Source of the DNA: Biscogniauxia marginata
Lineage: Eukaryota > Ascomycota > Sordariomycetes > Xylariales > Xylariaceae
Direction of reading: 5' to 3'
Assembly (NCBI GenBank): GCA_022695795.1
Contig: MU404076.1
Coordinates: forward strand, 62,001 to 126,000
DNA: 64,000 nt
Shown here: piece after piece, positions 38,215 through 49,691 of the stretch
How positions within the stretch are numbered: position 1 is the first letter of the stretch
Layout of the letters: every line of letters starts with the position of its first letter
Made by a program: the position numbers and the translations under genes
Notes under the pieces: model-generated
Databases searched by the model: none
Told to the model about the DNA's origin: nothing
The model's input: only the letters and a program-made list of their open reading frames with translations

Positions 38215-40480
38215 CGTCGTCGGTTCTGCCTATGGTTATTCGATGACTTTCTGGGATTTTAAGTATTCTTGATCACGTAATATATATGTGATGAATTATT
38301 TGGCCTCCCTTTTTTATCATTTATCGTGAGTCTTCGTGTGAGACCTCTCATATTAGGTAGGTACCTGATGTAATTAATAAGCCTGATCTTTAGTACAAAC
38401 TTTTAGGTACCTCTTAGCCCCTATTTAGTTTTTGCCCAATTAAAAAAAAGCAACGCGTCGCGTTGACACGAGCGAGGAAATAAAGAGAAAGAAAAAAGAG
38501 AGAAATCCACTACCGGCATTTACCCGCTAACCTATTTAGCTGAATAAGCTCATGCGAGTTGCACATTGTAGCTTGAACCGAGGTTTCTGGCACAAGGATA
38601 GCACGTGACCTACGGGGTAATATCTGACCTTTAATCTGTACGGTTAAGACAATTCATGTAATGTATAATAGTTGTACCTGCTACATAATACTATTCATAA
38701 CTCAACAATGAACATATAGAATAGAAATACACACAAAGAAATTGGTATGCACAAATCATGAGAGTAGACAAGGTAAAACAGCGAAGACAATCACCGTAAC
38801 CATTCTAAAATGTAATTATCTCACCCATTGCTACGAAAAGATAGAGGGACCTTGTCTTGGTGCTGCAGCATGTCCTGGGGCGCAAAGGCTCATGTCAAGC
38901 ATCTATTGCAAACAAAAACGAATTAAAGTAGGTAGGTATACTAATTTATACGTATCTCTAGTCTTGGGGAAACGAGAAACATCATATTTTTAAATATAGT
39001 CACAGCTCCTCTTAAGACGGTTATTATTCCTATGATAGCAGTAATTTATTGTGACAAGGGCTGATAGTCTTGGAACAATAGTTCAATTTCAATTAATAAT
39101 TCTCTTTAATCTTAAGGGACTCAAGAGTCTAAGTTCGATCATGAGGTTCTTTAGGAATCGTTTGCCTATTTATATATTAACTGTTGCTTAAGGCATCTCT
39201 CACCTTATACATGTTAGTACCATTAAATTCAACATTATTATTTATCTTTAATAGCAATCTGCCTCATGACCAAATAGTCTTGGCGGCGCTTATAGGTGTC
39301 CATTCGTGTGACACGACTGTAGAGTTCCACTACATATATATAAAAGAACAGAGCATGGGGCATAATACACTAGAATCAGGAATTGGTATATTCAAGGGTC
39401 TATCCGCTTAATACCTATTGTTGTTGTGTCACGGAAGGTACGTACCTTTCCACACATGCAGCCACTGAGGTTATATCCACCCCCCCTTAATATTTTTATT
39501 TTTAGCTTCTTCTATACACTTACACACATCACAACCTGCACTTATTGCACGGCTTCGCCCATGTCACAAGGGACATACTCCTAACTGGCCTATTTCTCTT
39601 TTTCTAGCGTTTTGTGCTTCCTAGTGTGCTATTATACATTATACTTGGGAATTAGCGGTAATATATAAATATAACTCATAATACCGGTGTGTATTCTTTT
39701 TTTAGTTCTTAGTAATGGCCTTATAAGGATTGAAGGCTAAATAAATCGACTTATTAGTAAGTATTTGTGAAAATGTAATGAAGTATTACTTAGTAATGAC
39801 TTAGTTTTAATGTAATATTTAATTTTAAAAAGATTATTATTTAAAGTATTAGTAAAAAGATTTAATTAAATATTTAAAAAGTGTAACTTAACTTTTTTAT
39901 ATTTTACGTTTTCGTTTATATCCTTTTCTTGTAAACTCGAAGAGGCGTTTATAAAATATCCGTTTAAACAAAGCTAGATATAACCTTAAAATATATTAAC
40001 TGTCTTTATATATAAGATCCCACGAGGTGGAATAATTAAAGAATTAATAGAAGCCTCGTTATGCTTAGTTATATATATAATTGTTTTTTATAACTGGGTA
40101 ATATGGTTTTTGTGGTTATTAACATGAGTGTGAGATGTAATAACTCTCATATGAAAGCCGATTTTAAGACTTTCTATAAAGCTATTGATTTTGTGCTTTG
40201 AGTTGCCTCGTATCGAACGAAATGATAAGTTTAATTCTTTTTAAATCTCATTAAATAGATTCTCGACTTTGGTTTTTAGAGGCTTATAAATTGGAAGATT
40301 GGCATATAATACCGTTGTCGCACAGTTTATGTAATTATAAATTATTGATAATGTTAAAGAAACTACATAGTTAATAGTTATCGTCAGCTCGTCAGCTCGG
40401 TTTAAATGTTTCCTGTTAAGAATCATGCCATGTGTATTATTTTGTTAATAGATATGACTTGTGCGAAGGATATTCGTAAT
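38215..40480. other. AT-rich gene-poor block
   Basis: From about 38640, and most strongly 39640-40480, the sequence is dominated by A and T with stops in all frames. No gene, transposase or terminal repeat can be read. It abuts a truncated membrane-protein gene. In ascomycetes such blocks are usually RIP-mutated repeats; here that is inference from composition and setting. Confidence 0.6.
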
Positions 40481-41320
40481 GACGGCACTATGAGTATGCG
40501 TTAATGCGGATAACGATGATTTTTCATATGAGATTCTTCATACAAACCCCCGAGAAGAAAAATACTAGATACAAGGATTCGTTTCCTTAGTGGTAGCTGG
40601 ACGAGAAAAGCGGCCTTAACAGGGAGAGCTAATATTGCAGCGTCAAGCAAGGTTTCGAGTATACCTATTAAAAGGTAATAAATATTGATGTTTATACAGG
40701 GTCTAGGGTTGTCGAGGGGGTGCCAAAAACTAGTAATCGGGATGCAAACGCAAAGGCTCACAACAAATGCTGCAAGAAACCATGCTGCGCTCAGACATAT
40801 CATTACCATGGAACTGATTCGAAACTTTCGGGTTGAAAAGATGCGTTGATAGAATAGACAGATAGAAATCCTGACAAATGTAAGCCCAAAGGGGGAGATG
40901 AAGAAGCCGATATACAAAGATTAAAGTTTGTTAGTACATGTCAGAAGATAGAATAAAGCTGATATCTTCGATATTTACTACCTTCAAGTAGTTCTCCATG
41001 GCTGCAACATTCTCTGGTGACGGGGATAGTAACAATGCAGCGACTATTTCGGAAAATTCCTTGTTGTTGCTGCCCTTGAAGAGTCCTTCGATAATTAGCA
41101 TTAAATAAAGTACCAGTAAAAAGGCGAGCATACCCCAGAAGTCGGCTGCTGTAGCTGCAATGTATGCGGGTAATACCGCAAGTATCAACCAGTCTTCCGC
41201 ATGAATCTCGCTATTTAAAGAGAGCCTACACCAAAAACGCACAGCAGTAGATGATATAACGATGATGGTGCAGATTATACCCGTAACAAGTCTTTTCCTG
41301 CCACTTTCATTCAAGGCCAT
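40455..41320 (-). pseudogene. Rhodopsin-domain-type integral membrane protein, truncated
   Basis: A minus-strand frame starts with ATG at 41320 and encodes hydrophobic segments (LVTGIICTIIVISSTAVRFWCR; DWLILAVLPAYIAATAADFWG). A second frame continues in 40917-40501: FVRISICLFYQRIF, WFLAAFVVSLCVCIPITSFW and the fungal rhodopsin-domain hallmark DAAILALPVKAAFLVQLPLRKR, then FLLGG. A last possible exon adds only about a dozen residues before TAA near 40455. The family normally has three more helices and about 350-450 residues, so the 3' third is missing. The first intron has a perfect TACTAAC but no nearby AG acceptor. The gene ends at the AT-rich block and is probably non-functional. Confidence 0.6.
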
Positions 41321-42243
41321 ACTCCAAGTCGATGTTGAAAACCAATCTGATTATTTCTAGAGAAAAATAGGTAGTGTGAAGTAAATAGCGGTCCGTTATC
41401 AATGAGGACTCTACTGGATCACAATAGGAGAGCGGGCATAACTCTATTAATAGTCGTCGTAATTGATATAGAAAACTACCGCAAAGCTACCATAAAGCTA
41501 CCTTGTCAGCATCAGTTTCCATAGGTTTACCTTCATGTTTCACGAGTAGAGTAAGAATATCTTGAATTAAAGTGAAGGGCCACAGCCTGCGATATGTTCT
41601 AGCTGCTATACAACATGTATTACCATTCATCAACTACCTAGTTGTAAACCACGAGCTTAATGTTGCATGGCGCCCCACATAGCTGCTTAATTAAGTAACT
41701 ATTTTTATCTGTTATAATTTGTCGAACCTGTTGTGCAACTTCCTCCGAAGGCCCGGACCTTCGTACTAGATCCTCGGTGGGAATTCAAATTAAAGTGCAG
41801 ATGTCATTGGTGCTAGGTTTGGCCGGGTTGTGTAGACAGTACTTAGGGACTCCTAATATCAAACTTATGATCGAATCATGCTGAGTTATGTTATAGATGT
41901 TGGAGATACCATCAAGTTGTTGCCTGCTTCTGGTTTCACAGCCGCTCACCGTGAAAGTCCACCAACATAATATTGTGGCGCCGTGCGACCCTTATTCAAC
42001 CAAGTGGAACCTTAGGAACTCGTGCGAGGCTACTAATGGTCAACATACCAGTGGCATCCCTTAGGGACATGCTGCCCGGGAACTCCGCAACATGATTCTA
42101 CCAGTTACCTACCTATATTGATATCATAGGCCTACGCTACACTTCCCACGAACAGCGACAGAAGACAGACCGCCACACGGTATTTCGAATATCGGAAACT
42201 GAAATATGTCTCGATTTCTTTTCCAGAATCCTCCAACGAGGAG
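41321..42243. other. Intergenic, AT-rich
   Basis: No gene seen. Lies between the truncated membrane-protein gene and the broken monooxygenase. Confidence 0.5.
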
Positions 42244-43746
42244 ATGGAAACACCTAAACCCTTCCGCGCACTTATTGTTGGTGGTGGCCTAGTAGGCCTT
42301 ACTGCGGCCCATATCTTTTCAAAGGCCAATATCGACTTTCTAGTTCTAGAGAAACATGACACCCCGTTTTCCCCATACGGGACGACGTTAGCCTTGTGGC
42401 CGCAAACCTTCCGCATATTCGACCAGTTAGGCCTTCTCGAGGCTGTGCGGTTGATCCAAGATGTCATCAATGAGGACTTTGGGCTGTCAACTGAAGACGC
42501 ACGTATTATCACGAGGGATAAAATGACCGAATTGGTGGAAAGGAAGTGAGTACCTATGTAGCCAAGAACCAACCCAATCCAGGAATGGATAGCTAATAAT
42601 TTCAGTCATGGCTATGGACACAGAATCGTCCACCGCCTTGACATGCTCAAGCTTCTCTACGAAACCCTGCCAGATACGGTTAAAACCCGAATACTGCTAA
42701 AGAAACAGGTTCTGGACGCTACAATTTGCAAAGATTTGGGTGAAAATTACTTGCCAAGATGGAAGCACATATGAAGGGTCTATTATAATAGGAGCCGACG
42801 GGGTATGTAGTAGGGTTCGTCTGCTCATGCTCAGCCTCAAGGCAGACGTAATGCCAGAAGAATTACCACGAGACCAAATAAACCCATATATTTCTACATA
42901 TCAGGTATATTTTGGGGCTATTCCTATGTTAGCTGGGTTAGCTCCTAACACTAGGTTTGATAGATCACGAGATGGTTTATCTACTCAAATTATTAACGGA
43001 ACAAATCGGGCTTGGTTCGGCCTTTACAAGAAACTCGATTCTCCTACCTCAGATCACACGAGGTATACCGAGGCAGATAAATCTGGTGGACATTCCGTAA
43101 CGTCGACGCGAAACAAACCAGCGATTCTGGGATGATCGATCTGGAAGAAGGACTCGTCAACCAATGGTTATTTAAGCGCTTTATACTCGTTGGAGATGCC
43201 GTTCGGAAGCTTGAGCCTCATGCCGGCTTAGGATACAATTGCGGCATAACAGATCTTGTCGTGCTTGCAAATAACTTACGACGGCTTTTGCAAATAAACG
43301 CTTCTCCAAGCATACAAGTTCTTGAAGAATTATTCCAAGCACATCAAGCTAAACGAATGATTGATACGCAAAAGACGGCGGATATTTCGATGAAAAGTTC
43401 CAGAAGTTTCGCATGGCTAACCTGGCAGGATAAGGTCATAGCGAAATATGCTACGCCTTATCTTCCCCTGAAAAGAATGATCATCAACTACACCATTGGA
43501 AAACTGGTTAGGGAGGCTCCGGTACTTGAATGGCTAGCTGAGAAGCAATTGCCGACTTCAGCTATACCTTGGAAGTATTATCCTCAAGTCTTTCAAGGTA
43601 ATATAGCCCCGGTTACGGAACCTCAATCAGGCACGGTGCTGTCGTCGATTGCGGTATTACTAGTATCAATTCTCATTGTCATGTGGTTGAATTCTCTTCT
43701 ATGTGGCTCATTGTCCATATACGCTTCGAACGGGATGGCAAAATAG
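42244..43746 (+). pseudogene. FAD-dependent monooxygenase, frame disrupted
   Basis: Exon 1 (42244-42545) carries the FAD-binding Rossmann motif ALIVGGGLVGLTAA and VLEKHDT. A GTGAGT/TTCAG intron leads to 42606, where HRLDMLKLLYETLP fits the family. At GGG 42738-42740 the frame shifts by one. The second Rossmann-associated motif, IIIGADGVCSRVR, lies in the new frame. That frame stops at 43135, and between about 43070 and 43130 the family sequence is lost. It resumes in another frame with ILVGDAVRKLEPHAGLGYN, the GD motif. The end has a hydrophobic anchor (SIAVLLVSILIVMWLNSLL). Layout and C-terminal anchor recall PaxM-like epoxidases of meroterpenoid pathways; that assignment is inference. At least two disruptions make an intact enzyme unlikely. 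Confidence 0.75.
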
Positions 43747-44335
43747 CCCTCGTTATACATACATAGACATGTCTAATCGAATCGCAGAGCGGCGTATTAC
43801 ATTTTTTACTTCTATATGGTCCATTAAGTGTCTTCGTTCTATCACAAGTCTTTAAGGAAAGGGGAGGGGGGGAGAGGGGTCAGGTGCAGGGAACGACACC
43901 TCTAACAAATCAAATCGACTAGGTAATTATTGTATCTGATTCGATAGAGACGCTGGCAAGGAAATCCATGCGCTCCAAAGGTTGTCCTAAGTTTTTTTTC
44001 GTTTTGACTAGAATGCATTTAGGCCTATCATAAGAAAATGGCATTCCACGCTCCTTTCTGTGATATCAGAGATTAAGTGAAGGAGGCTGTGTAAGGCAAT
44101 GGTCTAGGGGCGTCCTTTTCTTCCATCCCGAACTGCGTTGGTTTCGGTATCTCCCCTCCAACACATTTATCTTTAGCTTCTTCTGTACATTTATGATGGA
44201 ATATCATAACTCTGACTAACAGGTTACACAGGATACAGCTGAAATTAGCTGCAGCTTTTTAAATCGTTCGAATTCTCGCCGCGAAGTCTTTCCGTCGTGT
44301 CTATCTTTCCCATCGTTTAGTAGGTCAAGCCCGCC
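43747..44335. other. Spacer between the two broken biosynthetic genes
   Basis: No gene. Both flanking pseudogenes run in the same direction. A purine-rich tract lies near 43858-43880. Confidence 0.5.
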
Positions 44336-46493
44336 ATGGAAAGCCATCGTGTGCCTAGAACCGATCCCAAACGCTGGCGCCTCCTGAGTAAAGATGTTGA
44401 CCACCGTTGGCTGTATCTTCGCGAGACGGAGAGCATTCAATCCGAACAAAGCGATGCAGAGCGCTACCTTCTAGGGTTACCTGTCGTAAATGGCGAGTCT
44501 AACCAACCAACGAAAGCCGCCATGCGATCCTTCGACGACACGGCTCGAGCTGGCTTTGATTTCTTCAGACGCCTTCAGCTTCCCGAGGGCCATTGGGTCG
44601 GCGACTACGGTGGGCCGAGCTTCCTTCTTCCAGGCCTCATATTCGCAATGTACATGTCACACACTCCAGTTCCAGACGAATGGAAGGTTGAAATAACGCG
44701 ATACCTTGCAACGCATGTTAACTCAGATGGAGGCTGAGGATTGCACCTGGAAGGAAGATCAACTGTGTTTTCTACCGGATTATACTACGTCGTGCTACGA
44801 ATCCTTGGCATGGAAAAAGATCACGCATTAGCCAGAAGGGCCAGGGACTATCTCCTATCCCTTGGTACGTTACCCGATTCGCTAGCCGTAATGATATTCT
44901 GACGACATTAAGGTGGAGCTGTAGGCACAATGGGGGAAGATCTGGCTTGCTTGCTTGAACTTGTTCGACTGGAATGGTGTGAACTGTATTCCCGTTGATT
45001 TGTGGCTTCTACCTAGATGGCTACCCTTTCACCCCTCGCGTTGGTGGGTGCAGTGCCGTGTGGTCTATCTTCCAACTTCGTATCTTTGGTCAAATCGCTG
45101 CACCACTCCTCTCACGCCGCTCCTTGCCGAGATTCGAGACGAGATTTATACACAGCCGTACGCCTCCACCGCCTTTATCAACTACCGCAACTATACTGCA
45201 GAGACAGATGCTATGCGCAAAGTCTCGCCCTTGCTCCTTTTCTTCTTTGTCATCTTATCTTTTTGGTGTAACCTACTTTGCCCGAAATGGCTCCTTCGTA
45301 TGGCAAATAATAAGGTCTCGGAGTTGATGAGACGCGAGGAGCAAAATACGAATTTCAACTGTCTTGCGCCGGTAAATAAGGCTTTCCATATGGCCGCTAC
45401 CGTTTTTGAGGACGGCCCCTCCTCCGAACGACTTCGACAACACCGCGAACACCTGTATATCTACCTATGGATGGGACCAGATGGTATGACTAGCAATGGC
45501 GCCAACGGAGCCCAGGTGTAGGATACAGCATTTGCAATCCAGGCCTCCGTAGAAGCGGGTCTTGCTCAAGATCAAAACTTTATGCTTTGTCTCGAGAAAG
45601 CTCACCATTTTCTGGACATATCACAACTGAGAGATAACTTGAAGGACCCTCACCGTCAACCGCGAAAAGGGGGTTGGCTTTTCAGCACTCGAAGCAACGG
45701 GTACATTGTCTCGGATTGCGCGGCCGAGAGCTTGAAAGCTGTTTTACTGCTACAAAACGTGTCCTCTTATCCACGCCGCATCGATGACTCTCAAAGACTG
45801 CGTTGACACTCTTCTGTCGATGCAAAATTACGATGGTGGCTTTGCTAGTTATGAAAAAATACGGGGCAGTAAATATCTCGAGTTGCTCAACCCAGCGGAG
45901 GTCTTTGATAAGATCATGGTGGAATATTCGTATCCAGAATGCACTACTGCGGTTTTGACTGCTCTCTCCTTGTTCACGAAATATTTCCCTCGATATCGAA
46001 AGCGCGAAATTGATGAAGTGATTCAAGCTGCAGTTCGATACGTCCGTAGTGTTCAAGAGCATGACGGTGGTTGGGGCGAGCATTACAGATCATGCCTTGA
46101 AAGGCGTTATATTCACCATGATACGAGCCAGGTGGTCAATACAGCTTGGGCCGTCCTGGCATTGATGCATGCTGGTTATCCTGATCTGACGCTAATTCAT
46201 AAAGGACTTTAGGTATGATGAATGCTGAGCCAGGTTGAAACCATACACGATGCTGACTAGGCACAGCTAATTGGTGACCGCCAACAACATAACGGAGAGT
46301 GGCTACAAGAGAGTGTTGAGGGTGTCTTCAATAAAACCTGGTAACTATAGACTGCTTAAAGTATGGCTTGGATCAATAAATCAATACTAACCCTGGGTTC
46401 TAGCATGATAGGTTATCCAAACTATAAGTTTTACTTCCCGATCATGGCCTTGGGTGCATACTCGCAGGTGTATCTTCCCAAGCTGAAGGGTTA
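44336..46493 (+). pseudogene. Oxidosqualene-cyclase-type triterpene cyclase, heavily broken
   Basis: Family content can be followed from ATG 44336 to TAG 46491-46493. It includes [95 protein letters not shown] (the DCTAE-type catalytic region, Asp kept), SMQNYDGGFASYE, VQEHDGGWGEHY, SQVVNTAWAVLALMHAGYP and YPNYKFYFPIMALG. Intact relatives (lanosterol synthase Erg7 and relatives) are about 730 residues. Three stops interrupt the frame: TGA 44735-44737 and TAG 45519-45521, each where the family has Trp, and TAG 46210-46212 beside an intron donor. Frames also change near 44930 and 45790. Introns are visible near 44865-44911, 46213-46265 and 46342-46403. This is a dead copy, next to the broken monooxygenase. 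Confidence 0.88.
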
Positions 46494-47404
46494 GACAGCT
46501 CTGATAGCAACGGCTTAGAAGGTGGAGTTTCTAGGTCTTAAAATTTTTGGAAGTGAGGGAAAATAAAAAAAGAAAAAGAAAAAACCCCTCGTCGAAATCG
46601 AATTAGTACTATTGCCAAAGCGGCGGCAGCGCACTAACTTTCGTCCATTACGATAACCTCGGTGGGATTGTAAATAGTTGGAATAATACTACACGGAGTG
46701 CCAAAGTGACTTGGAAGCGGCCTACAATTGTACTATGGGTAAGGTATATTAGGTCGCACTATCCACATATGGCTAGTGTGTGAGAAACAAGGTGCATTTA
46801 AGCGTTTCGCTCACCCCCATAGTGGTTCCCCCCCCCTGGCATCACGTCACGTCAGCCAGCGGTAGGTATAGGTACGCTAATCTGTCGCGTGGGATGAGGA
46901 TGGTTGCCTTGATAACTCAGCTTCCCCATCCACGGTCACGAATGACTGCGACATGTGACCAAAATGTTCGGGGTCGTGATGGGCAAAGCTCGGTCTACTA
47001 CTACCTCATATCCATACAACTCAGAACTAGTTTAATATAAATAGGGGATACAAAGAATGCTAATACGTCCCTCCCCGCTTGCAAACTTGCATAGCACAGA
47101 AAAACCACCTTCTCAACCAAAAGCCCCTCCCCTCCCCTCCCCCCGCCATTCTTACACCCATCGACAATACCGACATCCCCGACAATCCTCATTTGAACAA
47201 GCCACTTTCGCACATGCACCCGTACCTACCATACATCCCCGAGAAACCATCTCCACCAACATATCACCCGAGAGCCCGCGACATCCCTCCAGCATACATA
47301 GTCCTATTGCTATCGTCTCCAACCCCCACCGTCACCGAGCATTTAGGAAATCAATCGACCGATCGACCGACAATCTTCTTGGGCGCAAAGGAGACTGAAG
47401 CGAC
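46494..47404. other. Intergenic, promoter of ATG7
   Basis: No gene. The last 300 bases are C-rich and read as the ATG7 leader. Confidence 0.5.
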
Positions 47405-49691
47405 ATGGCGGCCCTCAAGTTTGCGCCGTTCGCCTCCGAGATCGAGCTGCCCTTCTACTCGGCCCTGTTTGCCTCTAAGCTCGATCATGACAAATTAAGC
47501 GACTCGGCGCGGCCAGTCTTGGGCCTCTACGAACCTCGCCCGGGCACCGCTCCCGACGATAGCGTCAGGATGCAGGTGTTGGCTAGCGCCCTTACCAGTA
47601 CGACGTGAGGCTGTCCTGTCCCGCCCCGATCCGTCTATCTACTCTGCATCACCCATCGATGGTGCTGTTTTCGTCGTCTCCAGAGCTAATCCGTGCCTCT
47701 ATAGCGTGCCGCTCAACGCTGTACGAGCCGAAGGAATGATCAGAAACACGAACACGTTGGAAGCCTTCAAGCAGGTGGACAAGACTGAGGTGATCCAGAA
47801 CGCCGCACGCCAAGTTGGTTACACCTTCGCCATCTACCGCGCCGCTTGTTAATATTCTTAGATCTGGGATGCCATCAAAGACGGCACTATCTACTCCGTT
47901 CCCTCGCTCCTCTCCCATTACGTCATACTCTCATATGCCGACCTGAAGAAATACCGAATGACCTACTGGTTTGGATTCCCGACCCTCCACTCCGACCCTC
48001 CCTGGAAGCGTACGGGCGACATCGCTCGTTTGACCTCCGACGAGAGCACCGCGCTCGTCGACCGAGTAGGAACTTGGCGGTATTCTGTCGACAACAGAGA
48101 ATATGGCTTTTTCCTTGCCAAGAAATTACGGAATCAGAGGTCCTCGAGATCTCTCTCTCCACTCGACGAGGCGACCGAAAAAATAGGATACAAGTGGGAA
48201 GTTGGATCATTACGTGAATTCGAAAATGGATTTTTCCTCGGCATAGCAAACGAGGACAAATACGTAGCATTCGTGGACCCTTCGTCGTATGAGGAACATC
48301 CGGCCTGGCCTCTCAGGAACCTCCTGGTTCTTGTGAGACAGCGCTTTCACCTCAATAAAGTCCAGATACTGTGCTACCGGGATATACAATCTCGCAGGCA
48401 CGAAGCGCGCAGCATCATATTGCCCCTTACCATGGACCCTGTGGACGAGATTGAGTCTTCTACCATGCCGAAAGCCACTGGTTGGGAGCGAAACCCGGCC
48501 GGTAAGCTTCAGGCAAGATCAGTCAGCCTAGCAGAGTCGATGAACCCTGCTCGCCTTGCCGATCAATCGGTGGATCTCAACCTCAAACTGATGAAATGGA
48601 GGATCTCGCCCGATTTGAATCTCGACGCTATCAAGAATACCAAATGCCTTCTGCTGGGCGCTGGTACGCTCGGCAGTTATGTCTCCAGGAATCTCATGGG
48701 ATGGGGCGTCCGCAAGATCACGCTTGTCGACTATGGCGCCGTGTCCTTCTCAAATCCGGTCCGGCAGCCACTATTCGTATACGATGACTGTCTAAACGGG
48801 GGTGCACCTAAAGCAATCCGAGCCGCCGAGGCATTAAGGCAAATATATCCAGGTGTTGAGAGCCATGGGGAAGTCCTTTCTGTCCCCATGCTCGGCCACC
48901 CAATCGTGGAAAAAACCAAGGCGGACTTTGAGAAACTTAAGTCACTCATCGACGAACACGACGCCATCTTCCTCCTTATGGATAGTAGGGAATCACGGTG
49001 GCTTCCAACTGTGATGGGAAAGGCGGCAGGCAAGATTGTTATGAATGCTGCGCTTGGTTTCGATACGTACGTGGTCATGAGACACGGTGCTGAGCCTAAA
49101 GATGGTAGTGAGGAAACTTTAGGCTGCTATTTTTGCAACGACGTAGTTGCGCCGGGCGACGTAAGTTGATATACTTTCGAGTACGTTCATATACTGACAC
49201 TAGTTTAGTCACAGAAAGATTTGACGCTTGACCAACAGTGTACGGTCACCAGACCGGGAATAGCTGCTATTGCATCAGCCCTCCTTGTCGAGCTTATGAC
49301 GAGTCTCTTACAACACCCCCTCAGGCACCATGCCCCAGCACCGAAGACCACATCCACATCACCGGGTAATCATGAAAGCGACCCTAACGATGAATATGCT
49401 CTCGGAATAGTACCGCACCAGATCCGCGGCTTCCTCAACAGATTTCAAAATCTCCTCATCAAGGGTCAATCGTACCCTTGTTGCAGTGCTTGCAGCAAGC
49501 CGATTCTCTCAGCATACAGATCTGAGGGGTGGAACTTTGTAAAGCGTGCTCTTGAGGACAAGGAATATGTTGCTGAGCTCAGTGGTCTGGCTGAGGTTCA
49601 GAGAAAGGCAGAGGCAATTGCCGGAGAGGTCGAATGGGAGGAGGGCGACGAGGGCGGCGAGGAGGGTGACGAGGAGGGAGTTTTATTGTAG
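47405..49691 (+). CDS. ATG7: Atg7, E1-like ubiquitin-like modifier-activating enzyme
   Basis: Four exons: 47405-47604, 47705-47813, 47862-49160 and 49209-49691, 696 residues. Junction phases agree throughout; the second donor is the unusual GTTGGT. The N-terminal domain opens with [19 protein letters not shown], and [14 protein letters not shown] and [16 protein letters not shown] match the Atg7 family. The adenylation domain has [13 protein letters not shown] (from about residue 369) and [17 protein letters not shown]. The catalytic Cys sits in [11 protein letters not shown], about Cys547, just after the last splice. C-terminal PCCSACSKP supplies zinc-binding Cys, and the protein ends in an acidic tail. 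Atg7 activates Atg12 and Atg8 for conjugation in autophagy. The length fits the family (yeast 630). Confidence 0.97.

Noticed and set aside
44955..45521. 188-codon frame as a separate gene
   Set aside because: Its content is the middle of the triterpene cyclase, bounded by a frameshift and an in-frame stop, so it is a piece of the pseudogene.
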